From Methylophilus sp. QUAN (GTDB lineage Bacteria; Pseudomonadota; Gammaproteobacteria; Burkholderiales; Methylophilaceae): a DNA stretch of 64,000 bases. The notes beneath the pieces are model-generated. The model did not search any database and was not told the origin of the DNA. It saw only the letters and a list, made by a program, of their open reading frames with translations. The translations under genes and the position numbers were made by a program. Location: NCBI RefSeq assembly GCF_015354445.1, contig NZ_JADKYT010000001.1:1116001-1180000 (forward strand), read 5' to 3'. Of this stretch, positions 51,206-61,093 are shown piece after piece (position 1 is the stretch's first letter; the number at the start of each line of letters is the position of its first letter).

Positions 51206-53308
51206 ATGACACGCAAACTTCTGGTGACGTCCGCTTTGCCATATGCCAACGGCAGTATTCATTTAGGGCATCTGGTTGAGTATATTCAAACCGATATCTG
51301 GGTGCGTTTTCAAAAGATGCAGGGCCATACGGTGCACTATGTCTGCGCGGACGACACCCACGGCACACCAATTATGTTGCGTGCGGAAAAAGAGGGTATC
51401 ACGCCGGAAGCGCTGATTGAAAAGGTCCATGCTGAACATAGTCAGGATTTTGCTGAATTTCTGGTGCAGTTTGATAACTATTACTCCACCAACTCGGAAG
51501 AAAACCGCCAGTTGTCCGGCAATATTTATCGTGCGCTCAAAGCCAACGGCAAAATTGCGACCAAAACCATAGAACAATATTTTGACCCGGTCAAAAACAT
51601 GTTCTTGCCGGATCGCTTTATCAAAGGTGAGTGCCCCAAGTGCCATGCCAAAGACCAGTATGGCGATAACTGCGAAGTCTGTGGCACGACTTATAGCCCG
51701 ACGGAGTTGATTAACCCATTCTCGGCCGTGTCTGGTGCGACGCCGGTGCGCAAAGAGACTGAGCATTACTTTTTTAAACTGAGCGAGTGCGCAGACTTTT
51801 TGCGTGACTGGACGCGCTCTGGTACCTTGCAAGCCGAAGCCGCCAATAAAATGAGTGAGTGGGTGGGCGAAGTTGGCGAGAATAAACTCTCTGACTGGGA
51901 TATTTCGCGCGATGCGCCTTATTTCGGTTTCGAAATCCCGGATGCGCCAGGCAAGTATTTTTACGTCTGGCTGGATGCGCCGATTGGGTACATGGCCAGC
52001 TTTAAAAACCTGGCTAGCAAGGCCGGCTTGGATTTTGACGAGTACTGGAAAAATGATTCGACGACCGAGTTGTATCATTTCATCGGCAAGGATATCTTGT
52101 ACTTCCATGCCTTGTTCTGGCCCGCAACGCTGGAATACTCTGGCCACCGTACGCCAACACAGGTATTCGCGCACGGCTTTTTGACGGTGAATGGCGAGAA
52201 AATGTCCAAGTCGCGCGGTACGTTTATCACGGCGCGCAGCTACCTTGAGCATGTGAAAAATCCTGAGTATTTACGTTATTACTATGCCGCCAAATTGAAT
52301 GGCAGCATGGAAGATATTGACCTGAACCTGGAAGACTTTGTCGCCCGCGTCAACAGTGACTTGGTCGGTAAATACATTAATATTGCCAGCCGTACTGCTG
52401 GATTTATTCATAAATTCTTTAATGGGCGTGTGTCTGAGCCTCTTTTACTTGGAACCTTTGATAATGACCCGATAAAAAGGCCAGGATTGGTTATATGGCA
52501 AATTAAAAAGGAATCTGCGGTTATCTCAAGACATTTTGAGGCTAGAAACTTCAGCCAAGCCATTGTGTCGATTATGAAGCTAGCCGATATTGCTAACGCT
52601 TATATTGCGGAAAAAGCTCCTTGGGTGTTAGCAAAGAATTTGAATGATAAGGCAGATGAGTTTGCATTAAGACAGATTTGCTCTGAGTCTTTAGAAATAT
52701 TTAGATTGCTAAGCATTTATCTGAAACCTATATTACCTAGCCTTGTAAAAAGCGTGGAAAGCTTTCTTAATATTGAACCTTTGATGTGGGCTGATATTGA
52801 CAAGCCACTAACTCAGGAGCATTTGATTAAAGAGTACTCACATATGATTACCCGCATTGAAGGCAAGCAAGTCGAGGCGATGGTCGAGGCAAACAAAGAG
52901 AATCTGCAAGCAGCGACGCCAGCCAAAGCTGAGCCCAAGGTTGAAGCGAAAGCAGAAACTAAGGCGGCCGAAGAAGGCGATTACATTTCGATTGATGATT
53001 TTACCAAGGTCGATTTGCGTATTGCTAAGATCCTCAGTGCCGAGCATGTGGAAGGGGCTGAAAAGCTGCTCAAATTGCTGCTGGATATTGGTGAGGAAAA
53101 GCCACGCCAGGTATTCGCCGGGATTAAGTCTGCTTATGATCCGGCCACGCTGGTAGGGCGTTTGACCGTGATGGTCGCCAACCTTGCACCGCGCAAAATG
53201 AAGTTTGGCATGAGCGAGGGCATGGTGCTGGCGGCCAGTGATGAGCGTGGCGGCCCTTATATTCTGTCGCCAGACAGTGGGGCGCAAGCAGGCATGCGCG
53301 TGAAGTAG
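51206..53308 (+). CDS. metG: Methionyl-tRNA synthetase
   Basis: A 700-residue class I synthetase. HIGH motif is HLGH in [16 protein letters not shown], the zinc knuckle has CPKC and CEVC, and KMSKS reads KMSKSRGTF. The anticodon-binding helix bundle holds [14 protein letters not shown], and a C-terminal EMAP/Trbp111-type tRNA-binding domain (about 590-700, [13 protein letters not shown]) is fused after an Ala/Lys/Glu-rich linker. Residues about 405-550 (roughly 52425-52850) have markedly AT-rich codons, including AGA, AGG, ATA, TTA and CTA, unlike both flanks; the frame is intact. Confidence 0.96.
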   Translation: MTRKLLVTSALPYANGSIHLGHLVEYIQTDIWVRFQKMQGHTVHYVCADDTHGTPIMLRAEKEGITPEALIEKVHAEHSQDFAEFLVQFDNYYSTNSEENRQLSGNIYRALKANGKIATKTIEQYFDPVKNMFLPDRFIKGECPKCHAKDQYGDNCEVCGTTYSPTELINPFSAVSGATPVRKETEHYFFKLSECADFLRDWTRSGTLQAEAANKMSEWVGEVGENKLSDWDISRDAPYFGFEIPDAPGKYFYVWLDAPIGYMASFKNLASKAGLDFDEYWKNDSTTELYHFIGKDILYFHALFWPATLEYSGHRTPTQVFAHGFLTVNGEKMSKSRGTFITARSYLEHVKNPEYLRYYYAAKLNGSMEDIDLNLEDFVARVNSDLVGKYINIASRTAGFIHKFFNGRVSEPLLLGTFDNDPIKRPGLVIWQIKKESAVISRHFEARNFSQAIVSIMKLADIANAYIAEKAPWVLAKNLNDKADEFALRQICSESLEIFRLLSIYLKPILPSLVKSVESFLNIEPLMWADIDKPLTQEHLIKEYSHMITRIEGKQVEAMVEANKENLQAATPAKAEPKVEAKAETKAAEEGDYISIDDFTKVDLRIAKILSAEHVEGAEKLLKLLLDIGEEKPRQVFAGIKSAYDPATLVGRLTVMVANLAPRKMKFGMSEGMVLAASDERGGPYILSPDSGAQAGMRVK

Positions 53309-53448
53309 GGCGAATGTAAAAAGTGAGTGGTGTTGGTCTTGTACTGGCGCCTCTCATATTTGTGCACGGTTGATTGTGCTACATCAAAGCTTTACCGGCC
53401 GTTGGCTGTTCTAATGATGTCTAAGAAATCGTAATTTCTAAGAAAAGT

Positions 53449-53476
53449 GTGTCACCTTGAGCGCGCGTGACACTTT
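53449..53476 (+). terminator. Possible terminator after metG
   Basis: GTGTCAC and GTGACAC form a 7-bp stem with an 11-base loop and a short TTT tail, 140 bases after metG. Confidence 0.35.
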
Positions 53477-53547
53477 CAGAAAATGGCTAACACATTGATT
53501 TATATTATATTCAATCATATAATATAAAGTTGTATATTGTTTGACGG

Positions 53548-55857
53548 ATGGTCCATCACCCAATGGCAAACCCTTTAGCAGCAAGCAGTGCAAACCCCTG
53601 GCAAGGGCTGGATATCCAGTCTGAATGGGAGCGATTTAGTCAGCGCGATGCCTCCTCTGCTGAGGTGTGGACCTCTCATGTATGGGTCGATAATATGCAC
53701 TGCGCCGCTTGCAGCGGGCGTATTGAACAAGCCATCAAACAGCAGCATGGCGTGCTTGCTGTACAAGCCAGCGCTGCTTCCAAACGTGTCCGCGTGGTCT
53801 GGGATGCGAAACAAACTTCCCCTTCTCACTGGTTTGCCAATTTAAACGAGATTGGTTACCCGGCATTACCGCTTAACGAATACAGCGCTATTTCGGATCG
53901 TACTGTCCAGCAGCGCAAAATGTTATGGCGCCTGGTCGTTGCCGTGTTCTGCATGATGCAGGTCATGATGTACGCCTATCCTACTTACTGGTCTGATAGT
54001 AATGATATGGCGCCAGATATGGTGCAACTCATGAAATGGGCATCGTGGGTGCTGACCCTGCCGGTGATGCTGTTTTCTGCCACGCCGTTTTTATCCCAGG
54101 CTTGGGCCAGCATCAAGCAGCGCCAGTTAGGCATGGATGTGCCGGTGTCATTGGGCATCCTGGCAGCCTTTATCATGAGCACGCTGGCGACCTTTGCCCC
54201 TGGCGGCTGGTGGGGTGATGTGGTTTATTATGACTCGCTCACCATGTTTGTCAGCTTTTTGCTGATTGGCCGCTGGCTAGATGTCAAATTGCGCAACCGC
54301 ACGGCCGGTGCCCTGGAAAACATGATGCGTCGCTTGCCGCACGCGGTGCTTAAGAAAGATGCCGCCGGTGAGTGGGTGCAAATCGCCGCGACCAATATCA
54401 ATGTGGGTGATGTGTTATATGTACGCCCAGGGGAAGTATTCGCGGCGGATGGTCTGGTATTAGTTGGCAGCACAAGCGCCGACGAGTCTATGCTCACGGG
54501 TGAATCCGAGCCTGTGCTGAAACCGGCAGGTGCCAAAGTCATTGCCGGTGCCGGTAATTTAACCTCTGCCATTGAAATGCAAGTCGAGCAGGTAGGCGAG
54601 GGTACGCAGTACCATGCGCTGGTTAACCTCATGGCTTCGGCCTCTACCGAAAAGCCTGGCATCGCCTTGCTGGCAGATAAAGTGGCGCAGCCTTTCTTGT
54701 GGGCGGTATTGCTGGCAGCTGTCTATGCGGTGTTTTTCTGGTGGAGCACCGATCCAGCCAAAGCTATTATGTCGGCCGTTGCCGTGTTGGTGGTGACTTG
54801 TCCATGTGCGTTATCCCTGGCAACGCCTGCAGCGATGCTCGCCAGTGCCGGTACGTTTGCCAAAGGCGGGGTGTTGATTCGTCGTTTGCAGGCGATTCAG
54901 GCGATCAGTGAAATTGACACGATCGTGTTTGATAAAACCGGCACTTTGACTGAAAACTTGCAGCAAGTTGCTTTGGCCGAAAGCCATGCCGCCTGGGATA
55001 GACAGTGGTTGCTGGACGTGATTGCCAGCATGAGTCGCGATTCTTTACATCCGGTGGCTCAAGCGCTACATGGTTTTGCTTTGCAGCATGATGCACAAGA
55101 TCAATTGGTGGTGCAGGATTGGCAAGAGATTGTGGGTGGCGGTATGTCTGCTACATTTTCTGCGCCAAATGGGGCATTACTACCGGTGAAGCTAGGTAAT
55201 GCAGAATTTTGTGGCATCAGCGACGAACTCGAGAGTGATGCGCTGCGTCAGGTCTATGTCACGACTGGCGAAATCCTGCTGGCGAGACTGACTTTGTCCG
55301 AGCAGGTAAAACCACATGCCAAAGCGGCTATTTCACAATTAATTGCACATGGGCTTGATATTCAACTGTTATCTGGTGATAGAATAGCGCCCGTTAAAAA
55401 CCTTGCAGCGCAACTGGGAATAGCGCGCGCATTTGGGTTACAAAAAGCAGCAGATAAGCTGCAGCATGTAAAGTTGTTGCAACAACAGGGGCGGAAAGTA
55501 TTAATGGTTGGTGATGGTTTGAATGACGGCCCTGTCATTGCAGCAGCGCATACTTCTATTGCAATGGGTTCCGGCGTCCCTTTGACGCAGGCACAGGCCG
55601 ATATGGTGGTGTTGGGTAATGATATCGGTGTGCTGGTTTCGCTCATTTCGCATTGTCAAAAAACCATCCTCATCGTAAAACAGAATTTGTTGTGGGCTGC
55701 GTTGTATAACGCAGCCGGCGTACCATTAGCGATTATGGGCTTGTTGCCCGCCTGGCTGGCCGGGCTGGGGATGGCGGCCAGTTCGCTATTGGTGTTGCTC
55801 AATGCATTACGTTTGACCGACTGGGATAAGTCGGGCTGGCAGAAAGGTCAGGCATAG
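53548..55857 (+). CDS. ccoI: Copper-transporting P1B-type ATPase CcoI/FixI
   Basis: A 769-residue heavy-metal ATPase supplying copper for cbb3 oxidase assembly. An N-terminal metal-binding domain has MHCAACSGR (CxxC at about 52-55); eight membrane helices; TGES phosphatase motif (LTGESEPV); CPCALSLATP in the transport helix; DKTGTLTE phosphorylation site; HP motif in SLHPVAQAL; and GDGLNDGPVIAAA. It is followed four bases later by ccoS and then the ccoNOQP operon, identifying it as CcoI rather than a CopA efflux pump. Confidence 0.92.
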   Translation: MVHHPMANPLAASSANPWQGLDIQSEWERFSQRDASSAEVWTSHVWVDNMHCAACSGRIEQAIKQQHGVLAVQASAASKRVRVVWDAKQTSPSHWFANLNEIGYPALPLNEYSAISDRTVQQRKMLWRLVVAVFCMMQVMMYAYPTYWSDSNDMAPDMVQLMKWASWVLTLPVMLFSATPFLSQAWASIKQRQLGMDVPVSLGILAAFIMSTLATFAPGGWWGDVVYYDSLTMFVSFLLIGRWLDVKLRNRTAGALENMMRRLPHAVLKKDAAGEWVQIAATNINVGDVLYVRPGEVFAADGLVLVGSTSADESMLTGESEPVLKPAGAKVIAGAGNLTSAIEMQVEQVGEGTQYHALVNLMASASTEKPGIALLADKVAQPFLWAVLLAAVYAVFFWWSTDPAKAIMSAVAVLVVTCPCALSLATPAAMLASAGTFAKGGVLIRRLQAIQAISEIDTIVFDKTGTLTENLQQVALAESHAAWDRQWLLDVIASMSRDSLHPVAQALHGFALQHDAQDQLVVQDWQEIVGGGMSATFSAPNGALLPVKLGNAEFCGISDELESDALRQVYVTTGEILLARLTLSEQVKPHAKAAISQLIAHGLDIQLLSGDRIAPVKNLAAQLGIARAFGLQKAADKLQHVKLLQQQGRKVLMVGDGLNDGPVIAAAHTSIAMGSGVPLTQAQADMVVLGNDIGVLVSLISHCQKTILIVKQNLLWAALYNAAGVPLAIMGLLPAWLAGLGMAASSLLVLLNALRLTDWDKSGWQKGQA

Positions 55858-55861
55858 CGTT

Positions 55862-55999
55862 ATGGAAATTGCATTTTTATTGATCCCACTGGCAGTGTTG
55901 CTGGTGTTTGTGATTCTGGGTGGCCTATGGTGGGCAATCCAGACCGGGCAGTTTGAAGACCTGGAAGAAGAAGGTTCGCGAATTCTTGAGCAGGACTAA
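55862..55999 (+). CDS. ccoS: cbb3 oxidase maturation protein CcoS
   Basis: A 45-residue protein: one membrane helix (IAFLLIPLAVLLVFVILGGL), then WWAIQTGQFEDLEEEGSRIL, the hallmark of CcoS (FixS). It is needed for cofactor insertion into CcoN. It begins four bases after the ccoI stop, in the standard ccoIS order. Small size means it can be missed by automated calling. Confidence 0.92.
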   Translation: MEIAFLLIPLAVLLVFVILGGLWWAIQTGQFEDLEEEGSRILEQD

Positions 56000-56024
56000 T
56001 GCTTTTAGGAATTTCTGAACGGGA

Positions 56025-56038
56025 TTGATGTGTGTCAA
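56025..56038 (+). promoter_or_regulatory. FNR-type box upstream of ccoN
   Basis: TTGATGTGTGTCAA matches TTGAT-N4-ATCAA at 9 of 10 positions. A -10-like TAAAAT at 56079-56084 predicts a start near 56091, putting the box centre near -60, a class I activator position. This is the expected site for low-oxygen induction of the oxidase. Confidence 0.75.
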
Positions 56039-56137
56039 ATCAGATTTGTGACAATCTGAGATGATCAGGTTGAACAACTAAAATTTTTTAGAATTTTTTT
56101 AGTGTTGGGTGTTTGTTTTAATCATTGGGAGAAATCC

Positions 56138-57574
56138 ATGCAAAATGCAACCGTGAAGGCTGCGACCTATAACGATACAGTGGTCCGCCAGTTCGCAATC
56201 ATGGCAGTGGTTTGGGGAGTTGTGGGCACACTGATGGGCGTGATTATCGCGTCTCAGCTAGTGTGGCCGGAGCTTAACCTGGGCCTGCCGTTTACCTCTT
56301 TTGGCCGTTTACGACCACTGCATACCAACGCAGTGATTTTCGCATTTGGTGGCTGTGCTTTATTTGCTACCTCATACTATGTCGTGCAACGTACCTGCCA
56401 AACCCGTTTGTTTAGCGACAAACTGGCAAGTTTCACTTTCTGGGGCTGGCAAGCAGTGATTGTCGCCGCAGCCATCTCCTTGCCATTGGGTTATACCCAG
56501 GGTAAAGAGTACGGCGAACTGGAATGGCCAATTGATATCCTGATTGCGATCGTATGGATTTCTTATGCCATCGTGTTCTTCGGTACCATCGGTATCCGTA
56601 AGGTTAAGCATATCTATGTGGCTAACTGGTTCTACGGTGCGTTCATTCTGGCGGTGGCTTTGTTGCACATCGTTGAGAGTGCAGCGATTCCGGCTGGCTG
56701 GTTCAAGTCTTACTCTGCTTACGCAGGTGTGCAAGATGCGATGGTGCAGTGGTGGTATGGTCACAACGCGGTAGGTTTCTTCCTGACAGCGGGCTTCCTG
56801 GGCATGATGTACTACTTTGTGCCTAAACAAGCTGAGCGTCCAGTCTACTCTTACAGCCTGTCTATCGTGCACTTCTGGGCACTGATCTTCACTTACATGT
56901 GGGCGGGTCCGCACCACCTGCATTACACCGCTTTGCCTGACTGGACTCAGTCCCTGGGTATGGTGTTGTCTTTAATCCTGTTTGCACCAAGCTGGGGCGG
57001 TATGATCAACGGTATCATGACTTTGTCCGGCGCATGGCACAAACTGCGCACAGATCCTATCTTGCGCTTCCTGATCGTTTCCCTGTCTTTCTACGGTATG
57101 AGTACCTTTGAAGGCCCGATGATGGCGATCAAGACTGTGAACGCTTTGTCTCACTACACTGACTGGACCGTTGGCCACGTGCACTCTGGTGCTCTGGGCT
57201 GGGTTGGTTTCATTTCTATCGGTTCCCTGTACTTCCTGATCCCACGTTTGTTCGGTCAAAAGACTATGTACAGCGTGAAAGCGATTGAAGTGCACTTCTG
57301 GATGGCAACCATTGGCGTGGTGTTGTATATCGCTGCGTTGTGGATCTCTGGCGTGATGGAAGGCTTGATGTGGCGTGCGATGAACGCTGACGGCACATTG
57401 GCATATACCTTCGTTGAGAGTGTGAAAGCCAAGTTCCCATACTACTTCACACGTGCATTGGGTGGTTTCCTGTATATGAGCGGTTTGGTGATCATGTTGT
57501 GGAACACATATAAAACAGCCACTAATGGCAAACCAGCAACGGTAGAAGTACCAGCTGTTGTTGCACACGCTTAA
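56138..57574 (+). CDS. ccoN: cbb3-type cytochrome c oxidase subunit I (CcoN)
   Basis: A 478-residue integral protein with about 12 helices, the haem-copper catalytic subunit. Low-spin and binuclear-centre histidines are seen in [35 protein letters not shown] (the active-site His-Tyr loop), [14 protein letters not shown] and [20 protein letters not shown] 56138 follows TTGGGAGAAATCC. It reduces O2 with high affinity. First gene of ccoNOQP. Confidence 0.96.
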   Translation: MQNATVKAATYNDTVVRQFAIMAVVWGVVGTLMGVIIASQLVWPELNLGLPFTSFGRLRPLHTNAVIFAFGGCALFATSYYVVQRTCQTRLFSDKLASFTFWGWQAVIVAAAISLPLGYTQGKEYGELEWPIDILIAIVWISYAIVFFGTIGIRKVKHIYVANWFYGAFILAVALLHIVESAAIPAGWFKSYSAYAGVQDAMVQWWYGHNAVGFFLTAGFLGMMYYFVPKQAERPVYSYSLSIVHFWALIFTYMWAGPHHLHYTALPDWTQSLGMVLSLILFAPSWGGMINGIMTLSGAWHKLRTDPILRFLIVSLSFYGMSTFEGPMMAIKTVNALSHYTDWTVGHVHSGALGWVGFISIGSLYFLIPRLFGQKTMYSVKAIEVHFWMATIGVVLYIAALWISGVMEGLMWRAMNADGTLAYTFVESVKAKFPYYFTRALGGFLYMSGLVIMLWNTYKTATNGKPATVEVPAVVAHA

Positions 57575-57584
57575 GGAGCTCACT

Positions 57585-58211
57585 ATGGCAACTCATCAAA
57601 ACAATAGTGGCAATCTGCACGAAAAGATTGAAACCAATAACTTCCTGTTGATCGTGCTGACTTTCATCACGATCTCCTTTGGTGGCCTGGTTGAAATCGT
57701 GCCTTTGTTTTTCCAAAAATCCCTGACTGAACCTATCCGGGGGTTGCAGCCATACACTGCACTGCAATTGGCTGGTCGTGACATTTATCTGCGTGAAGGT
57801 TGCTACAACTGCCATTCACAGATGATCCGTCCATTCCATGCTGAAACACTGCGTTATGGTCACTACTCTGTAGCGGGTGAATACGTGTATGACCATCCGT
57901 TCCAGTGGGGTAGTAAGCGTACCGGTCCTGACTTGCACCGTGTAGGCGGTAAATACAGTGACGACTGGCATCGTGTTCACTTGAACCAGCCACGTGACGT
58001 TGTGCCGGAATCCATCATGCCAGCATACCCATGGTTGAATGAAAACCTGGTGAACGATGAAACGATTGGTGACCATATGGTTGCGCTGCGTAAAGTGGGC
58101 GTGCCTTACACCGACGAGCAGATCAAGGCTGCTGGCGCAGAAATCAAAGGCAAAACCGAGATGGATGCACTGGTTTCATACCTGCAAGTATTGGGTACAC
58201 ACCTGAAATAA
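57585..58211 (+). CDS. ccoO: cbb3-type cytochrome c oxidase subunit II (CcoO)
   Basis: A 208-residue membrane-anchored mono-haem cytochrome c. One N-terminal helix ([21 protein letters not shown]), then the c-haem motif [12 protein letters not shown] and the axial methionine region [14 protein letters not shown] 57585 follows AAGGAGCTCACT. It passes electrons from CcoP to CcoN. It starts ten bases after ccoN. Confidence 0.95.
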   Translation: MATHQNNSGNLHEKIETNNFLLIVLTFITISFGGLVEIVPLFFQKSLTEPIRGLQPYTALQLAGRDIYLREGCYNCHSQMIRPFHAETLRYGHYSVAGEYVYDHPFQWGSKRTGPDLHRVGGKYSDDWHRVHLNQPRDVVPESIMPAYPWLNENLVNDETIGDHMVALRKVGVPYTDEQIKAAGAEIKGKTEMDALVSYLQVLGTHLK

Positions 58212-58222
58212 GGAGACGCGCC

Positions 58223-58363
58223 ATGGATATGATCAATGTATTACGCATCGTGTTTACAGTACTGAGTTTTGTGCTGTTTATAGCAATCCTGGTCTGGGCA
58301 TGGCGCAATCGTCACTCCGCACAGTTCAAGGACGCGCAAAACCTGCCGTTCGATCAAGACTAA
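58223..58363 (+). CDS. ccoQ: cbb3 oxidase subunit CcoQ
   Basis: A 46-residue single-helix protein: MDMINVLRIVFTVLSFVL... followed by WAWRNRHSAQF and a short acidic tail (NLPFDQD). This matches CcoQ, which stabilises the complex. It has a good AGGAGAC ribosome-binding site and lies between ccoO and ccoP as usual. Small size means it can be missed by automated calling. Confidence 0.9.
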   Translation: MDMINVLRIVFTVLSFVLFIAILVWAWRNRHSAQFKDAQNLPFDQD

Positions 58364-58394
58364 TTATCTGTGCGGAAAGCTTAAGGAAAACATC

Positions 58395-59291
58395 ATGAAT
58401 GATTTTGTAAACGGATTTTGGCCGATCTGGATTTCGACCATTACCTTGGGTGGGATCGCTTTTTGTGTCGGTTTGCTGATTTTCGCAAGCCGCGTCAAAG
58501 TGCCGCTGGATAGCGACAACACCAATGGTCACGAGTGGGACGGTATTAAAGAAATGAACAATCCGCTGCCAATGTGGTGGGTAGGTTTGTTTATCATCAC
58601 CGTTATTTTTGGCCTGACTTACTTGTACCTGTTCCCAGGTTTGGGTACTTACAATGGTAAATTTGGCTGGACCGGCGTGAAGCAGTACGAAGTCGAAGTG
58701 GCCAAAAACAACGAAAAAATTGCACCGCTGTATGCTAAATACGCCGCGATGCCAGTAGAAGAAGTGGCCAAGATCCCGGAAGCCCGTGATATTGGTAAGC
58801 GTATTTTCCTCAACAACTGTGCCGCTTGCCATGGTTCAGATGCCAAAGGTAGCCGTGGTTTCCCTAACCTGACGGATACTGACTGGTTGTATGGCGGTAG
58901 CCCAGAGCGTATTAAAGAAACCATTACGGGTGGCCGTATCGGCATGATGCCGCCGATGGCCGCCGCTGTTGGTAGCGAAGAAGACGTGAAAAACGTGGCT
59001 AACTACGTATTGAGCTTGTCAGGCAGTATTCATGACTCTGGTCGTGCCAATGCCGGTAAAGATAAATTCGTGGTATGCGCTGCTTGCCATGGTCCTGAAG
59101 GTAAAGGTAACCAGATGATTGGTGCACCTAACCTGTCAGACAATACCTGGTTGCATGGCCAGGGTGAAGCCGCGATTATCAAGCGTATTCACGAAGGTAA
59201 AACTAACCAGATGCCTGCCTGGCAAGAGAAATTCAGTCCAGAGCAAATTCATTTGCTGACCGCTTATGTTTGGGGTCTCTCCAACAAGTAA
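58395..59291 (+). CDS. ccoP: cbb3-type cytochrome c oxidase subunit III (CcoP)
   Basis: A 298-residue di-haem cytochrome c. The N-terminus has two membrane helices (ISTITLGGIAFCVGLLIFA and WWVGLFIITVIFGLTYLYLF) around DEWDGIKEMNNPLPMWW-like sequence (here HEWDGIKEMNNPLP), and the soluble part carries two c-haem sites: NCAACHGSDAKG and VCAACHGPEGKG, with axial Met in GMMPPM and NQMPAW. It accepts electrons from soluble cytochrome c. AAGGAAAA precedes the ATG. Confidence 0.95.
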   Translation: MNDFVNGFWPIWISTITLGGIAFCVGLLIFASRVKVPLDSDNTNGHEWDGIKEMNNPLPMWWVGLFIITVIFGLTYLYLFPGLGTYNGKFGWTGVKQYEVEVAKNNEKIAPLYAKYAAMPVEEVAKIPEARDIGKRIFLNNCAACHGSDAKGSRGFPNLTDTDWLYGGSPERIKETITGGRIGMMPPMAAAVGSEEDVKNVANYVLSLSGSIHDSGRANAGKDKFVVCAACHGPEGKGNQMIGAPNLSDNTWLHGQGEAAIIKRIHEGKTNQMPAWQEKFSPEQIHLLTAYVWGLSNK

Positions 59292-59309
59292 GCGAATGCA
59301 GATAAATAC

Positions 59310-60755
59310 ATGAGCGATATTAAACAAAGCGCTGTGACCAAAACCACCATCCGTGAACAGGAGGTGGTTTTGTCACTTTATAAGTCCGAAGATAAGATTT
59401 ATGCCCGTCATGTCTCCGGTTTCTTTAATAACTGGCGTTGGGTCATGGTGTGGGCGACGCAGCTGTTCTTCTACGGTGTGCCGTGGTTGCAATGGGATGG
59501 CCGACAGGCCATGTTGTTTGACCTGGAAGGCATGCGCTTTTATGTGTTTGGTCTGATCTTCCATCCGCAGGATTTGATTTACCTGGCATTCCTGTTGATT
59601 GTCTCCGCGCTTTCCCTGTTCTTATTTACGGCGATTGCCGGGCGCCTGTGGTGCGGGTATACCTGTCCGCAAACGGTCTATACCGAAATCTATATGTGGA
59701 TGGAGCAGAAGATAGAAGGTGACCGTATTGCGCGTATGCGACTTGATGACAGCAAATGGAACCTGAATAAGGTCACACGTAAATCCCTGAAACAGTTTGC
59801 CTGGATCAGTTTTGGTTTATGGACCGGTGTGACCTTTGTCGGCTACTTTACGCCCATGCGTGAACTGGTGCCTAGCTTGCTGCAATTCCAGGCCGGTGGC
59901 TGGGAAACCTTCTGGGTATGTTTTTATGGCTTTGCCACCTATGGCAACGCCGGTTATATGCGTGAGCAGGTGTGTAAATACATGTGCCCGTATGCGCGTT
60001 TCCAAAGTGCGATGTTTGATGGCGACACCATGACGGTGACTTACGATGAAACGCGTGGTGAGCCACGTGGTTCACGCTCCAAAAAAGCAGGTGAGAATGC
60101 CAATGGGTTGGGTAGTTGCATTGATTGCAGTATTTGCGTGCAGGTATGCCCGACCGGTATCGATATCCGTGACGGTTTGCAATATGAATGCATCGGTTGT
60201 GGCGCCTGTATTGATGCCTGTGATGACGTGATGGATAAAATGGGCTACGCCAAAGGCCTGATTAAGTATACGACGCAAAACGGCATGGACAATCGTTGGA
60301 ACCGCCAGCAGATGTTTGCGCGTTTGCTCAGGCCGCGCGTGCTGATTTATTCGACGATTTTATTGATCATGGTGGTTGGCATGGGCGTCGGTATCTACTT
60401 TAAACCTGATTTCAGGCTGGATGTGTTGCGTGACCGCTCGGTGATGGCGCGTTACACCAACGATGGCAAGATTGAGAATGTGTACAATCTCAAGCTGGAA
60501 AATGAGACCGAATCTGTGCGGGATTATGAGTTGAAGGTCACTGGTTTGCCCGCGCTTGCGATCCATTTCTCAGACAATAACAGTCAGCAGCTCAATGCGC
60601 TTAAACCTTTTGAGAAGCGTAATGTCATTGTTGAGGTGCAGGTGCCTGACGGTGAGACCCGTGCTGGATCGCACAAGATTTTCTTTGAGTTAACCGACAT
60701 TGAAGCCAAGGAAACGGTTAAGGAAAAATCTGTCTTTATTGTCCCCAGCAATTAG
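59310..60755 (+). CDS. ccoG: cbb3 oxidase accessory iron-sulfur protein CcoG (RdxA/FixG)
   Basis: A 481-residue membrane protein with about five helices and two [4Fe-4S] motifs: CIDCSICVQVCP and CIGCGACIDACDD, plus CGYTCPQTVYTE and CKYMCPYARFQ. The C-terminal FixG Ig-like domain follows. CcoG reduces Cu(II) to Cu(I) for oxidase assembly in systems studied. It starts 18 bases after ccoP and precedes ccoH. Confidence 0.95.
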   Translation: MSDIKQSAVTKTTIREQEVVLSLYKSEDKIYARHVSGFFNNWRWVMVWATQLFFYGVPWLQWDGRQAMLFDLEGMRFYVFGLIFHPQDLIYLAFLLIVSALSLFLFTAIAGRLWCGYTCPQTVYTEIYMWMEQKIEGDRIARMRLDDSKWNLNKVTRKSLKQFAWISFGLWTGVTFVGYFTPMRELVPSLLQFQAGGWETFWVCFYGFATYGNAGYMREQVCKYMCPYARFQSAMFDGDTMTVTYDETRGEPRGSRSKKAGENANGLGSCIDCSICVQVCPTGIDIRDGLQYECIGCGACIDACDDVMDKMGYAKGLIKYTTQNGMDNRWNRQQMFARLLRPRVLIYSTILLIMVVGMGVGIYFKPDFRLDVLRDRSVMARYTNDGKIENVYNLKLENETESVRDYELKVTGLPALAIHFSDNNSQQLNALKPFEKRNVIVEVQVPDGETRAGSHKIFFELTDIEAKETVKEKSVFIVPSN

Positions 60756-60813
60756 CGGCTAAGGCGTGACGTCGAGCCGGCTGGCACAAAGCAACATAGA
60801 TAAAGGAACACTG

Positions 60814-61077
60814 ATGGTTGAAACACAAAAATGGTACCAGAATGCGTATGTCTGGCTGATTATTGGCGGTCCGTCCCTGGTCGTGGTGGCGTCTTTTATC
60901 ACCTTGTACCTGGCCATTACGCATCCGGATCCGGCCATTGACGACTATTACCGCAAAGGCATAGAAATCAATAAAACGCTGGATGCGCAAGGCAATGATG
61001 TACAGGATGAAGCGATGGCTCCCGCCGTCCAGGCGCGTAATCATGCGCAAACTGGCCTTAAACCAGCTGAAGAATAA
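60814..61077 (+). CDS. ccoH: FixH/CcoH-family cbb3 assembly protein
   Basis: An 87-residue protein starting MVETQKWYQNAYVWLIIGGP, with one membrane helix (LIIGGPSLVVVASFITLYLAI) and the conserved DPAIDDYYRKGIEINKTLD segment of FixH. The full FixH periplasmic domain is shortened here (normally ~150-170 residues), so it is a truncated or minimal form. ATG 60814 follows AAAGGAAC. It ends 17 bases from the convergent radical SAM gene, with only a weak 6-bp hairpin between. Confidence 0.8.
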   Translation: MVETQKWYQNAYVWLIIGGPSLVVVASFITLYLAITHPDPAIDDYYRKGIEINKTLDAQGNDVQDEAMAPAVQARNHAQTGLKPAEE

Positions 61078-61093
61078 CGCTAACGTTATCCGC

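Noticed and set aside
51263-52252. Long open frame (329 codons) on the minus strand
   Set aside because: It lies entirely antisense to metG, whose HIGH, zinc and KMSKS motifs fix the real strand; the protein has no recognisable domain.
53495-53515. TTGAT-like inverted repeat before ccoI as an FNR box
   Set aside because: The half-sites (ATTGA and TCAAT) are 11 bases apart, not the four to six required; the region is just AT-rich.
53548-55857. Copper-efflux ATPase CopA for copper resistance
   Set aside because: Position directly before ccoS and ccoNOQP identifies the CcoI/FixI assembly transporter.
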